In this document: positions 17,943-25,644 of the stretch, piece after piece
Position numbering within the stretch: position 1 is the first letter of the stretch
Layout of the letters: every line of letters begins with the position of its first letter
Source: Prosthecodimorpha staleyi
GTDB lineage: Bacteria > Pseudomonadota > Alphaproteobacteria > Rhizobiales > Ancalomicrobiaceae
Assembly: GCF_018729455.1 (NCBI RefSeq)
Contig: NZ_JAHHZF010000004.1
Coordinates: forward strand, 186,001-250,000
DNA length: 64,000 bases
Direction: 5' to 3'
Notes under the pieces: generated by a model
Told to the model about the DNA's origin: nothing
Databases searched by the model: none
What the model saw: only the letters and a program-made list of their open reading frames with translations
Position numbers and translations under genes: made by a program

Positions 17943-18248
17943 TCAGGCGGCCGAAGCGGTGGCGGATGACAGGCTTTCGGCGATCGACGAGACGCTTTCC
18001 TGCAGGCTGAGCAGGCTCGAATTCATCTCCGTCTGCTGGGCGAAGCTGGCGAAGGACATCATCTGCGACATCAGTTCCGAGGCGTCGGTCGGATCGGTCG
18101 GATCCTGGTTCTGCAGTTCGGTCGCCAGCAGGCTCAGGAAATCGGCGGTCGTCGTCGACGTGGACGAGCTCGATGTCGAAGACGTCGAGGACGTCGAGGC
18201 GGAAGAAGACGTCGAAAGCAGCGACGACAGCGAGCTGATCGAGCTCAT
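17943..18248 (-). CDS. flgD: Flagellar hook-capping protein FlgD, short form
   Basis: A 101-residue product containing only the N-terminal FlgD region: a Ser/Thr-rich leader and the conserved DFLSLLATELQNQDPTDPTDASELMSQMMSFASFAQQTEM. The C-terminal Tudor/Ig-like domain of enteric FlgD (about 230 residues) is missing, as in other short alphaproteobacterial forms. FlgD sits as a scaffold on the growing hook while FlgE polymerises. The start at 18248 is preferred over an upstream in-frame ATG at 18413 because the added sequence is not protein-like. Confidence 0.85.
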   Translation of the reverse strand: MSSISSLSSLLSTSSSASTSSTSSTSSSSTSTTTADFLSLLATELQNQDPTDPTDASELMSQMMSFASFAQQTEMNSSLLSLQESVSSIAESLSSATASAA

Positions 18249-18556
18249 GGAACAACTCCATGCAGGAACATCGGGACATGCCCCTGGCAGCGACCTGGGT
18301 CGGCGGCCGGATGGGGCCTTGTCTTGATGAAACGGACCGGCTCGGGAAATCAGGCGCTGGAATTCAGCGATGAACTTCATTCCGAAGAATCGATGCTGTC
18401 GGCAGGCGGGCAATAGTTAATGAATGATTGTCGTGCACGGCGACCGCACGACGAATGATCGCCGGACAGCGGCGCTCGTGGTCAAAATGCGAGGGATTCG
18501 ATCGAGAGGGATTCGATCGGGAGGGGCCGCGATCGGGCGGGTCGGGACGGCCGTTC
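18249..18556. repeat. Intergenic region with short tandem repeat
   Basis: About 300 bases without a supported gene, containing the probable promoter region of the flgD-flgE-flgK-flgL run. At 18491-18520 a 15-base unit (GAGGGATTCGATCGA, then the same ending in G) occurs twice in tandem, with a degenerate third copy following. No standard promoter box is clear. Confidence 0.4.
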
Positions 18557-18802
18557 CTACCGGGCGGCGTGGCGGCGCGGCAGGGCGAAGGCCTTCGCGA
18601 AGATGCGGTCGGACAGACCCGTCGGGGCCGGCGGAACCGGCTCGGCGAAGGCTGCGCGCAGGCGCCTCGCCTCGTCGAGGCAGGCGCTTGCGGCCGGAGA
18701 GGTCAGCACCAGTTCGAGCGCCTCCGTCCGCTCGTCGAGCGGCCAGGCGGCGAGATCGTCGCCCCGGAGATCCAGAAGCTCTTCGAACCGGCGAACGTCC
18801 AT
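18557..18802 (-). CDS. Small hypothetical protein of the type often linked to ECF sigma genes
   Basis: An 81-residue protein starting MDVRRFEELLDLRGDDLAAWP. This R-x-E-E-L-L...WP pattern is common in small alphaproteobacterial proteins encoded next to RpoE-type sigma factors; their function is not established. Here it lies between fliS and flgD, 3.4 kb downstream of an ECF sigma gene on the same strand. A longer frame up to 18895 exists but adds Arg-rich sequence. There is no signal peptide or membrane segment. Confidence 0.55.
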   Translation of the reverse strand: MDVRRFEELLDLRGDDLAAWPLDERTEALELVLTSPAASACLDEARRLRAAFAEPVPPAPTGLSDRIFAKAFALPRRHAAR

Positions 18803-18963
18803 GGCGCCCCGCCTCTTGCGGCCCTGCCGCTTCGGGCGACGGGCTCTGGGCGCCCGCAAATCTTTCCCGGAAGCGAATATGAACAAGTGTAACACGTCGT
18901 TTCGGAATGTCTCCCATCATTGCTGAATCCGGCGAAATGTTTCCATACCGGAAGCGGCCCGGA

Positions 18964-19347
18964 TCAGCCGCCGCGCATCTCGAGCGCCACCTGGACCCAG
19001 GCCTCGCGCAGCGACCGCATGCCGTCCATCAGCCGGCGATACCGGTCGATGCGATCCGGTCTGGCATAGGAAATGTGCAGTTGCAGGATATAGCTGTTGT
19101 AGACCTTGTGCAGCCGCTCCGCGATATCGCCGCCGCGCTCGAAGTCGAGCGCGCAGTCGAGCCCGCGCAGAATCGTGGTGACCCGCTGGATCCGCGCGAA
19201 GCAGGTCTCGTGCTTGCCTTCCTCCATGGCGCGCACGGCCTGGGTCATGGCCACGATCAATTCGTCGTAGACGCGCACGAGCGCCACGGTGGGCGCGACG
19301 GCGGCATTGGCCTGGCGATAGGCGGCATTCGCCACTCTCGGATACAT
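18964..19347 (-). CDS. fliS: Flagellar export chaperone FliS
   Basis: A 127-residue helical chaperone that binds the C-terminus of newly made flagellin before export. The start NAAYRQANAAVAPTVALVRVYDELIVAMTQAVRAM and the later LRGLDCALDFERGGDIAERLHKVYNSYILQLHIS match FliS, including the conserved L..LN/D...GG.IA..L..LY region. It follows fliD by 37 bases in the order fliC-fliD-fliS. Confidence 0.88.
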   Translation of the reverse strand: MYPRVANAAYRQANAAVAPTVALVRVYDELIVAMTQAVRAMEEGKHETCFARIQRVTTILRGLDCALDFERGGDIAERLHKVYNSYILQLHISYARPDRIDRYRRLMDGMRSLREAWVQVALEMRGG

Positions 19348-19384
19348 GGCGGGAAAACCTCGTCGGGGGGATGGAGGGGCGGCG

Positions 19385-21085
19385 TTACGAATCGGTCGAC
19401 TGCGCCAGCAGCGCCTTGAGGTAGGAGAGGGTCGATTCGGCGACCGAGATGGAGGCCTGGATGCGGGCGTAGCGGGCGGTGATGATGGTCCGGTAGGCCT
19501 CGGCCCGGGTTTGGATGTCGTCGATCTGGCTCTGGTAGTCGGATTCCTTGGTCGAAAGATTGTCGATCAGGCCGGCCAGGGTGCCGTCGCTCGAATCCGA
19601 CGCGCCATCGGCCGCGGTGTAGATGCGCTCGGCCAGGCCGCGCGACGTGGTGATGTCGATCGAGGCGGATTCCGTGCCGGTGAAGACCAGGACCAGTCCC
19701 TCGTAGATCGTCCCGGTCGCCCCGACGATGCGCGAGCCGGAGACGGTGAACAGGCTGTCGTCGCCGCCGACCGAAGCCCCCGTCAGCGTGCCGTCCGCGT
19801 CGACCGTGATGTCGATCGTGAAGCTGTCCGGCGCCTCGGTGCCGCGGCGCAGGAGCTGGAGATCGGAGGAGGAGGCGGTGAACTGGTAGGAGAACAGGGC
19901 TTCGAGACTGTCGAGATCGTCGAGCAGGGCCGATTCGAGCGTGTCGGTGTCGAGCACGAGCTTGTTGTCGTCGTCGAAGGTGATGCCGAGCGTCGTCAGC
20001 GAAGTATCGTCGATGCTGAAGGTCAGCGCCGAGGCGAGCGCATTGTTGATGCTGCGCAGGGTACTGTCGCCGAACAGGACGGCATCGGAAGAGGCCGTGC
20101 CGTCGGACGCCGCCGTCTGCTGCAACAGCGCGAAGTCGCGATAGGCGTTGTAGGCGTCGACGAAGGCGCTGACCGCCTCCTCGACGGCCGATAGATCGGT
20201 GGCGATCTCCAGTGTGACCGCGTTGGAGCTGGTCTCGTCGGTCGATGTGACGGCGTAGAGATGCAGGGTGACGCCGTCGAGCGCGTCGTCGATGTCGTTG
20301 GTCGAGCGCGTCATCTCGACCCCGTCGATCGAGAAGACGGCATTCTGGGCGGCCTGCAGCTCGTCCGCGAAGGCACCGTCGGCATCGATCACGCCGAGAC
20401 TTTCGAGCACGCCGCCGCCGTCGGTCGCCTCGATGGTCTGGCCGGTCTCGGTCGAGGACAGAACCAGCCGATAGGCCGTGTCGGACACCTTCATCACCGT
20501 GGCCTTGACGCCGGTGTCGTCTGTGACCGCGTTGACCGCCTGGGCGATCGCGTCGAGATCCATGTCCGCGGTGATATCGATCGTCGCCGAGCCGGTGCCG
20601 GCGGTGCCGAGCGTGATCGTGCCGGCCAGGGCGAGGGCCTCGGAACTGGAGGTCTGGTCCGCGCTGGAGACCCGGTGCGCCTTGGCGATCTGCGTCACCT
20701 TGAGCTCGTAGGTTCCGACATCCGCATCGGTATCCGCCGTCACCGAGACGACCGAAGAGGCCGTCACATCGCCGACCGCGGTCAGATAGGCGGTGCGGTT
20801 GCGGAAAACGTCGTCGTCGGCCGCAAGGGTACCGCTCGGCGCGCGCAGGGCCTCGGCGGCCGTCGCCAGGGCAGACAGCAGGCTCTGCGCCTCCTCATAG
20901 GCCGCCCGCTTGGTCTCTGCTGCGGTCAGCTTGGTTTCGATCGAGTCGGCCCGGGCCAGCTTGGCATTGACCGCCTCTTCGATCAGGCCGTCCCAATCGA
21001 TGTCGGTCGGATCGGTCGAGGCATAGCTGGACTTGGTGCTGGTCGTCGCCGTCGATGTCGTCGACGTGCTCGATACCGTGGTCAT
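19385..21085 (-). CDS. fliD: Flagellar filament cap protein FliD (HAP2)
   Basis: The 566-residue cap protein that promotes flagellin polymerisation at the filament tip. After a Ser/Thr-rich leader, DIDWDGLIEEAVNAKLARADSIETKLTAAETKRAAYEE is the FliD N-terminal domain; the central FxIDG-type segment (VFSIDGVEMTRSTNDIDDALDGVTLHL) and the C-terminal coiled coil (LSTKESDYQSQIDDIQTRAEAYRTIITARYARIQASISVAESTLSYLKALL) are also typical. It lies between the flagellin and fliS genes. Confidence 0.92.
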   Translation of the reverse strand: MTTVSSTSTTSTATTSTKSSYASTDPTDIDWDGLIEEAVNAKLARADSIETKLTAAETKRAAYEEAQSLLSALATAAEALRAPSGTLAADDDVFRNRTAYLTAVGDVTASSVVSVTADTDADVGTYELKVTQIAKAHRVSSADQTSSSEALALAGTITLGTAGTGSATIDITADMDLDAIAQAVNAVTDDTGVKATVMKVSDTAYRLVLSSTETGQTIEATDGGGVLESLGVIDADGAFADELQAAQNAVFSIDGVEMTRSTNDIDDALDGVTLHLYAVTSTDETSSNAVTLEIATDLSAVEEAVSAFVDAYNAYRDFALLQQTAASDGTASSDAVLFGDSTLRSINNALASALTFSIDDTSLTTLGITFDDDNKLVLDTDTLESALLDDLDSLEALFSYQFTASSSDLQLLRRGTEAPDSFTIDITVDADGTLTGASVGGDDSLFTVSGSRIVGATGTIYEGLVLVFTGTESASIDITTSRGLAERIYTAADGASDSSDGTLAGLIDNLSTKESDYQSQIDDIQTRAEAYRTIITARYARIQASISVAESTLSYLKALLAQSTDS

Positions 21086-21180
21086 CGCGCGTCCTCACCG
21101 CCCCCGTGGTTCGATCGAGACGAATGGCGACCATTCGTCGGGTGGATCCGAACCGCTCACTCTTTGACGACGTGGGCGCG

Positions 21181-21205
21181 GCGCACCGGCGGCGGACCGG
21201 TGCGC
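21181..21205 (-). terminator. Strong hairpin after flagellin gene
   Basis: GCGCACCGG and CCGGTGCGC form a perfect nine-base-pair stem with a seven-base loop, ten bases after the flagellin stop. There is no T-run. It may stop part of the transcripts or protect the 3' end of the abundant flagellin message from decay. Confidence 0.5.
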
Positions 21206-21214
21206 CGCGGACCG

Positions 21215-22048
21215 TCACTGCAGCAGCTTGAGCAGGTTCTGGGTCAGCTGGTTGGCCGACGAGGCCGCCGAGACCGCGGCCTGCACCATCACCTGGGCGG
21301 AGGCGAGCTTGGCCTCTTCGGACGCGATGTCGACATCCGAGATCGCGGAATTGGCGGCGGACAGGTTTTCGACGCTGGAGGCGATCGAGGCCGACGTGAA
21401 CTCGAAGCGGCTTTCCTGCGCGCCGATCTTGGCGCGGGCGGCCGAGACCGTGTCGATGGCGTCGGTGATCGTGTCGAGCGCCGTGGCCGCGCCGGCCTGG
21501 GTGCTGACATCGAGCGTGTCGACGCCGAGATCGGCCGAGGTCAGGCTGTCGATCGTGATGGTGATCGTATCGGTGGTGTCCGAGCCGACGATCACATCGG
21601 TGCCGGTGTCGAATTCGTTGTCGGTGTCGGTGTCGTCGAGCAGCGAGACGCCGTTGTAGCGGGTGCCCGACGCGATGGTGTCGATTTCGTCGAGCAGCTG
21701 CGCGAATTCCTCGTTGATGTAGCTGCGCTCGGTGTCACCGACGGTGCCGGAGGCAGCCTCGGTGGCCAGCGCCTTCAGGCGCTGCAGGATGTCGGAAATG
21801 TTCGAGGCGCCGCCGTCGGCGGTCTGCAGGATGGAGACGCCGTGCGAGGCGTTGGTGGCGGCCTGCTGCAAGGTGGTCACGTCGGAGGAGATGCGCGTCG
21901 CGATGGCGAGGCCGGCAGCGTCGTCCGAGGCCTGGGTGATGCGCGAGCCCGAAGCCAGCTTGGAGAGCGACTTGCTCTGCTCGGAGGCATTGATGTTCAG
22001 GTAGCGGACGGCGGAATTGGCGGCGGTATTGGTAGCGATGACGGGCAT
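21215..22048 (-). CDS. fliC: Flagellin
   Basis: The filament subunit, 277 residues, at the short end for flagellins. The N-terminal domain (NTAANSAVRYLNINASEQSKSLSKLASGSRI) and C-terminal domain (IASEEAKLASAQVMVQAAVSAASSANQLTQNLLKLLQ) are complete; the variable surface domain between them is small and Asp/Thr-rich. Only one flagellin gene is in the window. It is followed by a strong hairpin and then fliD. An ECF sigma gene ends 138 bases upstream on the same strand. Confidence 0.93.
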   Translation of the reverse strand: MPVIATNTAANSAVRYLNINASEQSKSLSKLASGSRITQASDDAAGLAIATRISSDVTTLQQAATNASHGVSILQTADGGASNISDILQRLKALATEAASGTVGDTERSYINEEFAQLLDEIDTIASGTRYNGVSLLDDTDTDNEFDTGTDVIVGSDTTDTITITIDSLTSADLGVDTLDVSTQAGAATALDTITDAIDTVSAARAKIGAQESRFEFTSASIASSVENLSAANSAISDVDIASEEAKLASAQVMVQAAVSAASSANQLTQNLLKLLQ

Positions 22049-22185
22049 TTCGTGCTCCTGCCGGGAAGAGAACGGCCGACCACCTCTCGGGCGGGGCCGG
22101 CGCGGATCACGTCCGCGTACAGTCCTTGAACGGGCCGCACCGCATCCGGCAGGCGCTGTATTCGTTGGTCTGCGAAGATTTATCG

Positions 22186-22878
22186 TTAATCAATAGTAAA
22201 GGAGAGCCGGATGTCGGCCTCCGCGCCTTTCAGAGCCTTGCGCAACTGCTGCCGCCCGCGCTTCAGAAGCGATTCGACCGCCATCACGGTGGTCTCCATC
22301 ATCTCGGCAATGTCGGCATTGCTCATATTTTCGTGGTAGGAGAGCACGATCGCGATGCGCTGCTGATCGGGCAGCCGCGTCAGCGCGCCGTCGAGCAGGG
22401 TCGAAACCTGGGCGCGCTGCAAGTCGCCGAGCGTGTCGGTCTGCTCGTCGACCGGCTCGGGGGCCTCGCCGATCTCCGCCATGCGCGGGCTGCGGCGCAG
22501 GTCGATGCAGCGGTTGGCGACCACGCGGTGCAGCCAGGTCGAGAATTTCGCGCGCCCCTCCTCCCAGCGGGCGCCGTGGGTCCAGACCTTCAGGAAGCAG
22601 TCCTGCACGACATCGTCGGCGTCGGCCGCATTCTGCAGGATACGCAGGGCGAGCGCATAGGCGCGGTCGATATGCCGCTCGACCAGGAGGCGGAACGCGG
22701 CCTGATCCTCAACGGCGATGCGACGGAGCAGCGCCTCGTCGTCGTCCTCGTCCCTGCAGCCCCGGCGTAGCGCCGGCGCCGGGTGGGCGCCCGGTTCTCC
22801 GTCGTCCACCCCCAACCTGTCCTGCGTCTGCCGGCCCCCCGGAGCGACTGCCGCCATTTCACCCTCCGCCGCCGTCAT
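22186..22878 (-). CDS. ECF-type RNA polymerase sigma factor
   Basis: A 230-residue sigma-70-family factor with regions 2 and 4 only. Region 2 contains AADADDVVQDCFLKVWTHG and region 4 contains LPDQQRIAIVLSYHENMSNADIAEMMETTVMAVESLLKRGRQQLRKAL, whose helix-turn-helix reads the -35 element. The first ~55 residues are a poorly conserved leader; starts at 22857 or further inside are possible. It lies directly upstream of the flagellin gene on the same strand. No anti-sigma gene is adjacent. An AT-rich palindrome lies about 85 bases upstream of its start. Confidence 0.85.
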   Translation of the reverse strand: MTAAEGEMAAVAPGGRQTQDRLGVDDGEPGAHPAPALRRGCRDEDDDEALLRRIAVEDQAAFRLLVERHIDRAYALALRILQNAADADDVVQDCFLKVWTHGARWEEGRAKFSTWLHRVVANRCIDLRRSPRMAEIGEAPEPVDEQTDTLGDLQRAQVSTLLDGALTRLPDQQRIAIVLSYHENMSNADIAEMMETTVMAVESLLKRGRQQLRKALKGAEADIRLSFTID

Positions 22879-23599
22879 GCGCCGCTCCCGGAAGCAGCCA
22901 CGCGGTCTCATCTGTTGAACGGCGGGAACCGGCAAACCAGGCGCGGAATTCCAAGTATTTTTCAAATATTTGAACCCGGTAATAATTTCCTATATTTTGA
23001 TTTTCAGGTCGTTTGTCTAGGTAATTTTTGCCTGCCTGAATTCGGCAAGAATAAACCAATACATAATGGCGAGAATACAGATTTTCAATTGATCTTGTGG
23101 AGCCATATCCGTATTTCGATCCCTCATGATTTGGGTATAGTCGCCCATTTCGGGCATCCGAGGTCCGGCGATTCACGGCGGCGCCCGCGGGCCCCTGTCT
23201 CTCTACGACGATCATCCGATACTCCGGTCCCGATACGGCTCGGCGACTTCGGCGCCTGGCGCTCCTCGCGGCCACCAGACTGTCCCGGCCCCATGCCGGG
23301 GTCGGCAGTCCTTGCCGAGCGTCGGCGCGCCATAGCCTGTGATTCGGCTGCCCCTCCGAGGAGGCCCGCATCGGCCTTTCCCGCGCAATCCCGAAACGTT
23401 CCGAAACGGTTGACCGGAACCATGAATTTTGTATCCGCACATTTCTCTCGGGCCTGGACCCGACGGCCGCCCGTCCGCCGTTCCGCGTTTTCCGCCGCAT
23501 GCCCCATTGACGCGCCGGCCCCGGGCGGTATCGCCTTGTCGGCGACCGGGACGGCCGGTCGGACGAGGCCGTTCGCCCCACCCCGCGAGGATATCGACG
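22879..23599. promoter_or_regulatory. Divergent intergenic region with AT-rich palindrome
   Basis: About 720 bases without a supported gene between the divergent sigma-factor and alcohol-dehydrogenase genes. The stretch 22950-23130 is far more AT-rich than its surroundings and holds a perfect 14-base palindrome, TTCAAATATTTGAA, at 22962-22975. It probably contains the sigma gene's promoter or operator. The remainder is GC-rich with no clear signal. Confidence 0.45.
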
Positions 23600-24751
23600 A
23601 TGATCCCGTTCGCCTTCCAGACCACCCGCCATGTCGTCGTCGAACCCGGCGCGTCCGGCCGGATCGGCGCCCTGGTGGCGGAACTCGGTGCGCGCCATGC
23701 CTTCCTGGTGACCGATCGCGGCATCGAGGCGGCGGGATTGCTGGAGCCGGCCCTGAAGGGCTGCCGCGAGGCCGGGGTCGCGGTGACGCTGTATACCGAC
23801 GTGGTCGCCGATCCGCCGGAGGCGCTGGTGCTCAAGGCCGTCGACGCGGCGCGCGCGGCCGGGGCGGATGCGGTCGTGTCGGTCGGCGGCGGCAGCTCGA
23901 TGGATGTCGCCAAGCTGGTTGCGCTGCTGGTGCCCGGGCATCAGGCACTGGCCGACATCTACGGCGTCGGCCTGGCGCGCGGGCCGCGCCTGCCCCTGGT
24001 GCTGGCGCCGACCACGGCCGGCACCGGATCGGAGGTCACGCCGATCTCGATCGTCACCACCGGCGCCGGCGAGAAGAAGGGCGTCGTCGCCCCGGTGCTG
24101 ATCCCCGATGTGGCCGTGCTCGATGCCGACCTGACGCTCGGCCTGCCGGCACCCGTCACCGCGGCGACCGGCATCGACGCCATGGTGCATGCCATCGAGG
24201 CCTTCACCAGCAAGCGCCTGAAGAACCCGGTCTCCGACTGCCTGGCGCGCGAGGCGCTGCGGCTGCTCGCCGGCAACATCGCCGAGGCCTGCCGCAACGG
24301 GTCGAACCGGGACGCCCGGCAGGCCATGCTGCTCGGCTCGATGCTGGCCGGGATGGCCTTCGCCAATGCGCCGGTCGCCGCCGTGCATGCCCTCGCCTAT
24401 CCGGTCGGCGCCCGGTTCCACGTGCCCCACGGCCTCTCCAACGCGCTCGTCCTGCCGGCCGTGCTGCGCTTCAACATGACCGCCGCCGAGGCGCTCTATG
24501 CGGAACTGGCCGGGATCGTGGTGCCGGAGGTCGGCGGATCCGAGGCCGGGCGCGCCGCCGCCCTGGTCGACCGGCTCGGCCGCCTCGGCGGCGAACTCGG
24601 CCTGCCGGTGCGCCTGTCGGAGGTCGGCATCACGGCAGCCGACGTGCCGGCGCTGGCCGAGGACGCGATGAAACAGACCCGGCTCCTGATCAACAACCCG
24701 CGCGAGGTCACGCTCGCTGATGCCACGCGCCTCTACGGAGAGTCGCTGTGA
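23600..24751 (+). CDS. Iron-containing alcohol dehydrogenase
   Basis: A 383-residue group III (Fe-dependent) NAD(P)-linked alcohol dehydrogenase. The nucleotide-binding GGGSSMDVAK and TTAGTGSEVT motifs are intact. Metal ligands are visible in GIDAMVHAIEAF (Asp193, His197) and in HALAYPVGARFHVPHGLSNA (two His). The substrate alcohol or aldehyde cannot be read from sequence. ATG 23600 gives the standard N-terminus; a frame extending back to 23429 is Arg/Pro-rich and unlikely. Its stop overlaps the start of the thioesterase gene, so the two are co-translated. Confidence 0.9.
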   Translation: MIPFAFQTTRHVVVEPGASGRIGALVAELGARHAFLVTDRGIEAAGLLEPALKGCREAGVAVTLYTDVVADPPEALVLKAVDAARAAGADAVVSVGGGSSMDVAKLVALLVPGHQALADIYGVGLARGPRLPLVLAPTTAGTGSEVTPISIVTTGAGEKKGVVAPVLIPDVAVLDADLTLGLPAPVTAATGIDAMVHAIEAFTSKRLKNPVSDCLAREALRLLAGNIAEACRNGSNRDARQAMLLGSMLAGMAFANAPVAAVHALAYPVGARFHVPHGLSNALVLPAVLRFNMTAAEALYAELAGIVVPEVGGSEAGRAAALVDRLGRLGGELGLPVRLSEVGITAADVPALAEDAMKQTRLLINNPREVTLADATRLYGESL

Positions 24752-25200
24752 GCGGTGCCGCGCCCCTGCGTCGCGCCGAATTCCGGTATTTCCGGACCAT
24801 CTCGACGCGCTGGATGGACAACGACGTCTACGGCCACGTCAACAACGTGGTCTACTATTCGTTCTTCGACACGGTCGTGAACGGTCACCTGATCGAAGCC
24901 GGCCTGCTCGACCCCAAGGCGAGCCCGGTCATCGGCCTGGTGGTCGAGACCCAATGCCGCTACCGCGCTTCGCTCGCCTTCCCGGAGCCGGTCGTCGCCG
25001 GCCTCCGGGTCGCCCATCTCGGCCGCTCGTCGGTCCGCTACGAGATCGGCCTGTTCCGCGCCGACGCCGAGGACAGCGCCGCCGAGGGCCATTTCGTCCA
25101 CGTCTATGTCGACCGCGCCACGCAGCGGCCGGTCCCGATCCCCGATCCCGTGCGGGCGGCGCTTGCGGCTCTGATCGCGGACGCCGCGCCGACCGCCTGA
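24748..25200 (+). CDS. Acyl-CoA thioesterase, 4HBT (YbgC-like) family
   Basis: A 150-residue hot-dog-fold thioesterase. The signature RWMDNDVYGHVNNVVYYSFFDTVVN contains the catalytic Asp and the HVNN segment. It likely hydrolyses an acyl-CoA in the cytoplasm. The GTG start overlaps the TGA of the alcohol dehydrogenase gene (GTGA), pointing to coupled translation and possibly a linked oxidation and thioester-cleavage step. Confidence 0.87.
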   Translation: MSGAAPLRRAEFRYFRTISTRWMDNDVYGHVNNVVYYSFFDTVVNGHLIEAGLLDPKASPVIGLVVETQCRYRASLAFPEPVVAGLRVAHLGRSSVRYEIGLFRADAEDSAAEGHFVHVYVDRATQRPVPIPDPVRAALAALIADAAPTA

Positions 25201-25266
25201 CCGGACAGCGGGCCGGCCGGATGCGGTGCCGCAGCCCCGGCGATCGGCGGTGCGCGGCGGGCCCGT

Positions 25267-25286
25267 CGCCCGGCCGCGGCCGGGCG
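25267..25286. terminator. Perfect 20-base GC palindrome
   Basis: CGCCCGGCCGCGGCCGGGCG is its own reverse complement. It lies between the thioesterase gene and the kdp operon and may end the upstream transcript; there is no T-run. Confidence 0.35.
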
Positions 25287-25306
25287 CGGTCTCTCCCTGC
25301 CGGTGG

Positions 25307-25358
25307 CCTTACGCTCTCCTTATGCGGGAGCCCCCTATTCCCGATCGAAACCTTACGC
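25307..25358 (+). promoter_or_regulatory. Three phased CCTTAYGC repeats, candidate KdpE operator
   Basis: CCTTACGC occurs at 25307, CCTTATGC at 25318 and CCTTACGC at 25351. The spacings are 11 and 33 bases, so all three lie on the same face of the helix. OmpR-type regulators such as KdpE bind tandem direct repeats of this phasing. The repeats end 42 bases before the first kdp reading frame. The link to KdpE is inferred from position. Confidence 0.5.
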
Positions 25359-25400
25359 CCGTCGGCGGCACGGTGAGGTCCTCGAACTGAGGAACCCACC

Positions 25401-25484
25401 ATGCTCGATCTCGTCTTTCTCGCCATCGGTCTCGGCAGCTTCGCGCTGCTGGCGGCCTATGCGCATGCCTGCGACAGGCTGTGA
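25401..25484 (+). CDS. 27-residue membrane peptide preceding kdpF
   Basis: An open frame (MLDLVFLAIGLGSFALLAAYAHACDRL) encodes one membrane helix ending in a short polar tail with Cys-Asp-Arg-Leu. A ribosome-binding site (GAGG) lies ten bases upstream, and kdpF starts nine bases after its stop. It is distinct from KdpF itself. Small peptides of this look occur ahead of kdpF in other bacteria and usually go unannotated; a role in assembling or tuning the pump is a guess. Confidence 0.6.
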   Translation: MLDLVFLAIGLGSFALLAAYAHACDRL

Positions 25485-25493
25485 GGCGCGGCC

Positions 25494-25580
25494 ATGACAG
25501 AGCCCGTCCTCGCCCTCGCGGTCGCCGTCCTGCTCGGCGGCTATCTGGTCTTCGCCCTCATCCATCCCGAACGGTTCTGA
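25494..25580 (+). CDS. kdpF: Potassium-transporting ATPase subunit KdpF
   Basis: A 28-residue single-helix peptide ([28 protein letters not shown]). The YLxxALxxPERF ending is the KdpF hallmark. It stabilises the KdpABC complex in the inner membrane. It lies directly before kdpA. Confidence 0.88.
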   Translation: MTEPVLALAVAVLLGGYLVFALIHPERF

Positions 25581-25644
25581 TCGCCGAACCGCCTTGCCGG
25601 CTGGCGCGATCGACAGCGATCGCGGGCGGCCGAGGAGTCCCCCC

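Noticed and set aside
18425-18460. Imperfect hairpin TCGTGC...GCACGA as a possible flgD-region terminator or attenuator
   Set aside because: The stem is only six perfect pairs, with no T-run on either strand; too weak to call.
24383-24454. Possible frameshift or fusion in the alcohol dehydrogenase
   Set aside because: The frame is continuous and all metal-ligand motifs occur in order, so the gene is intact.
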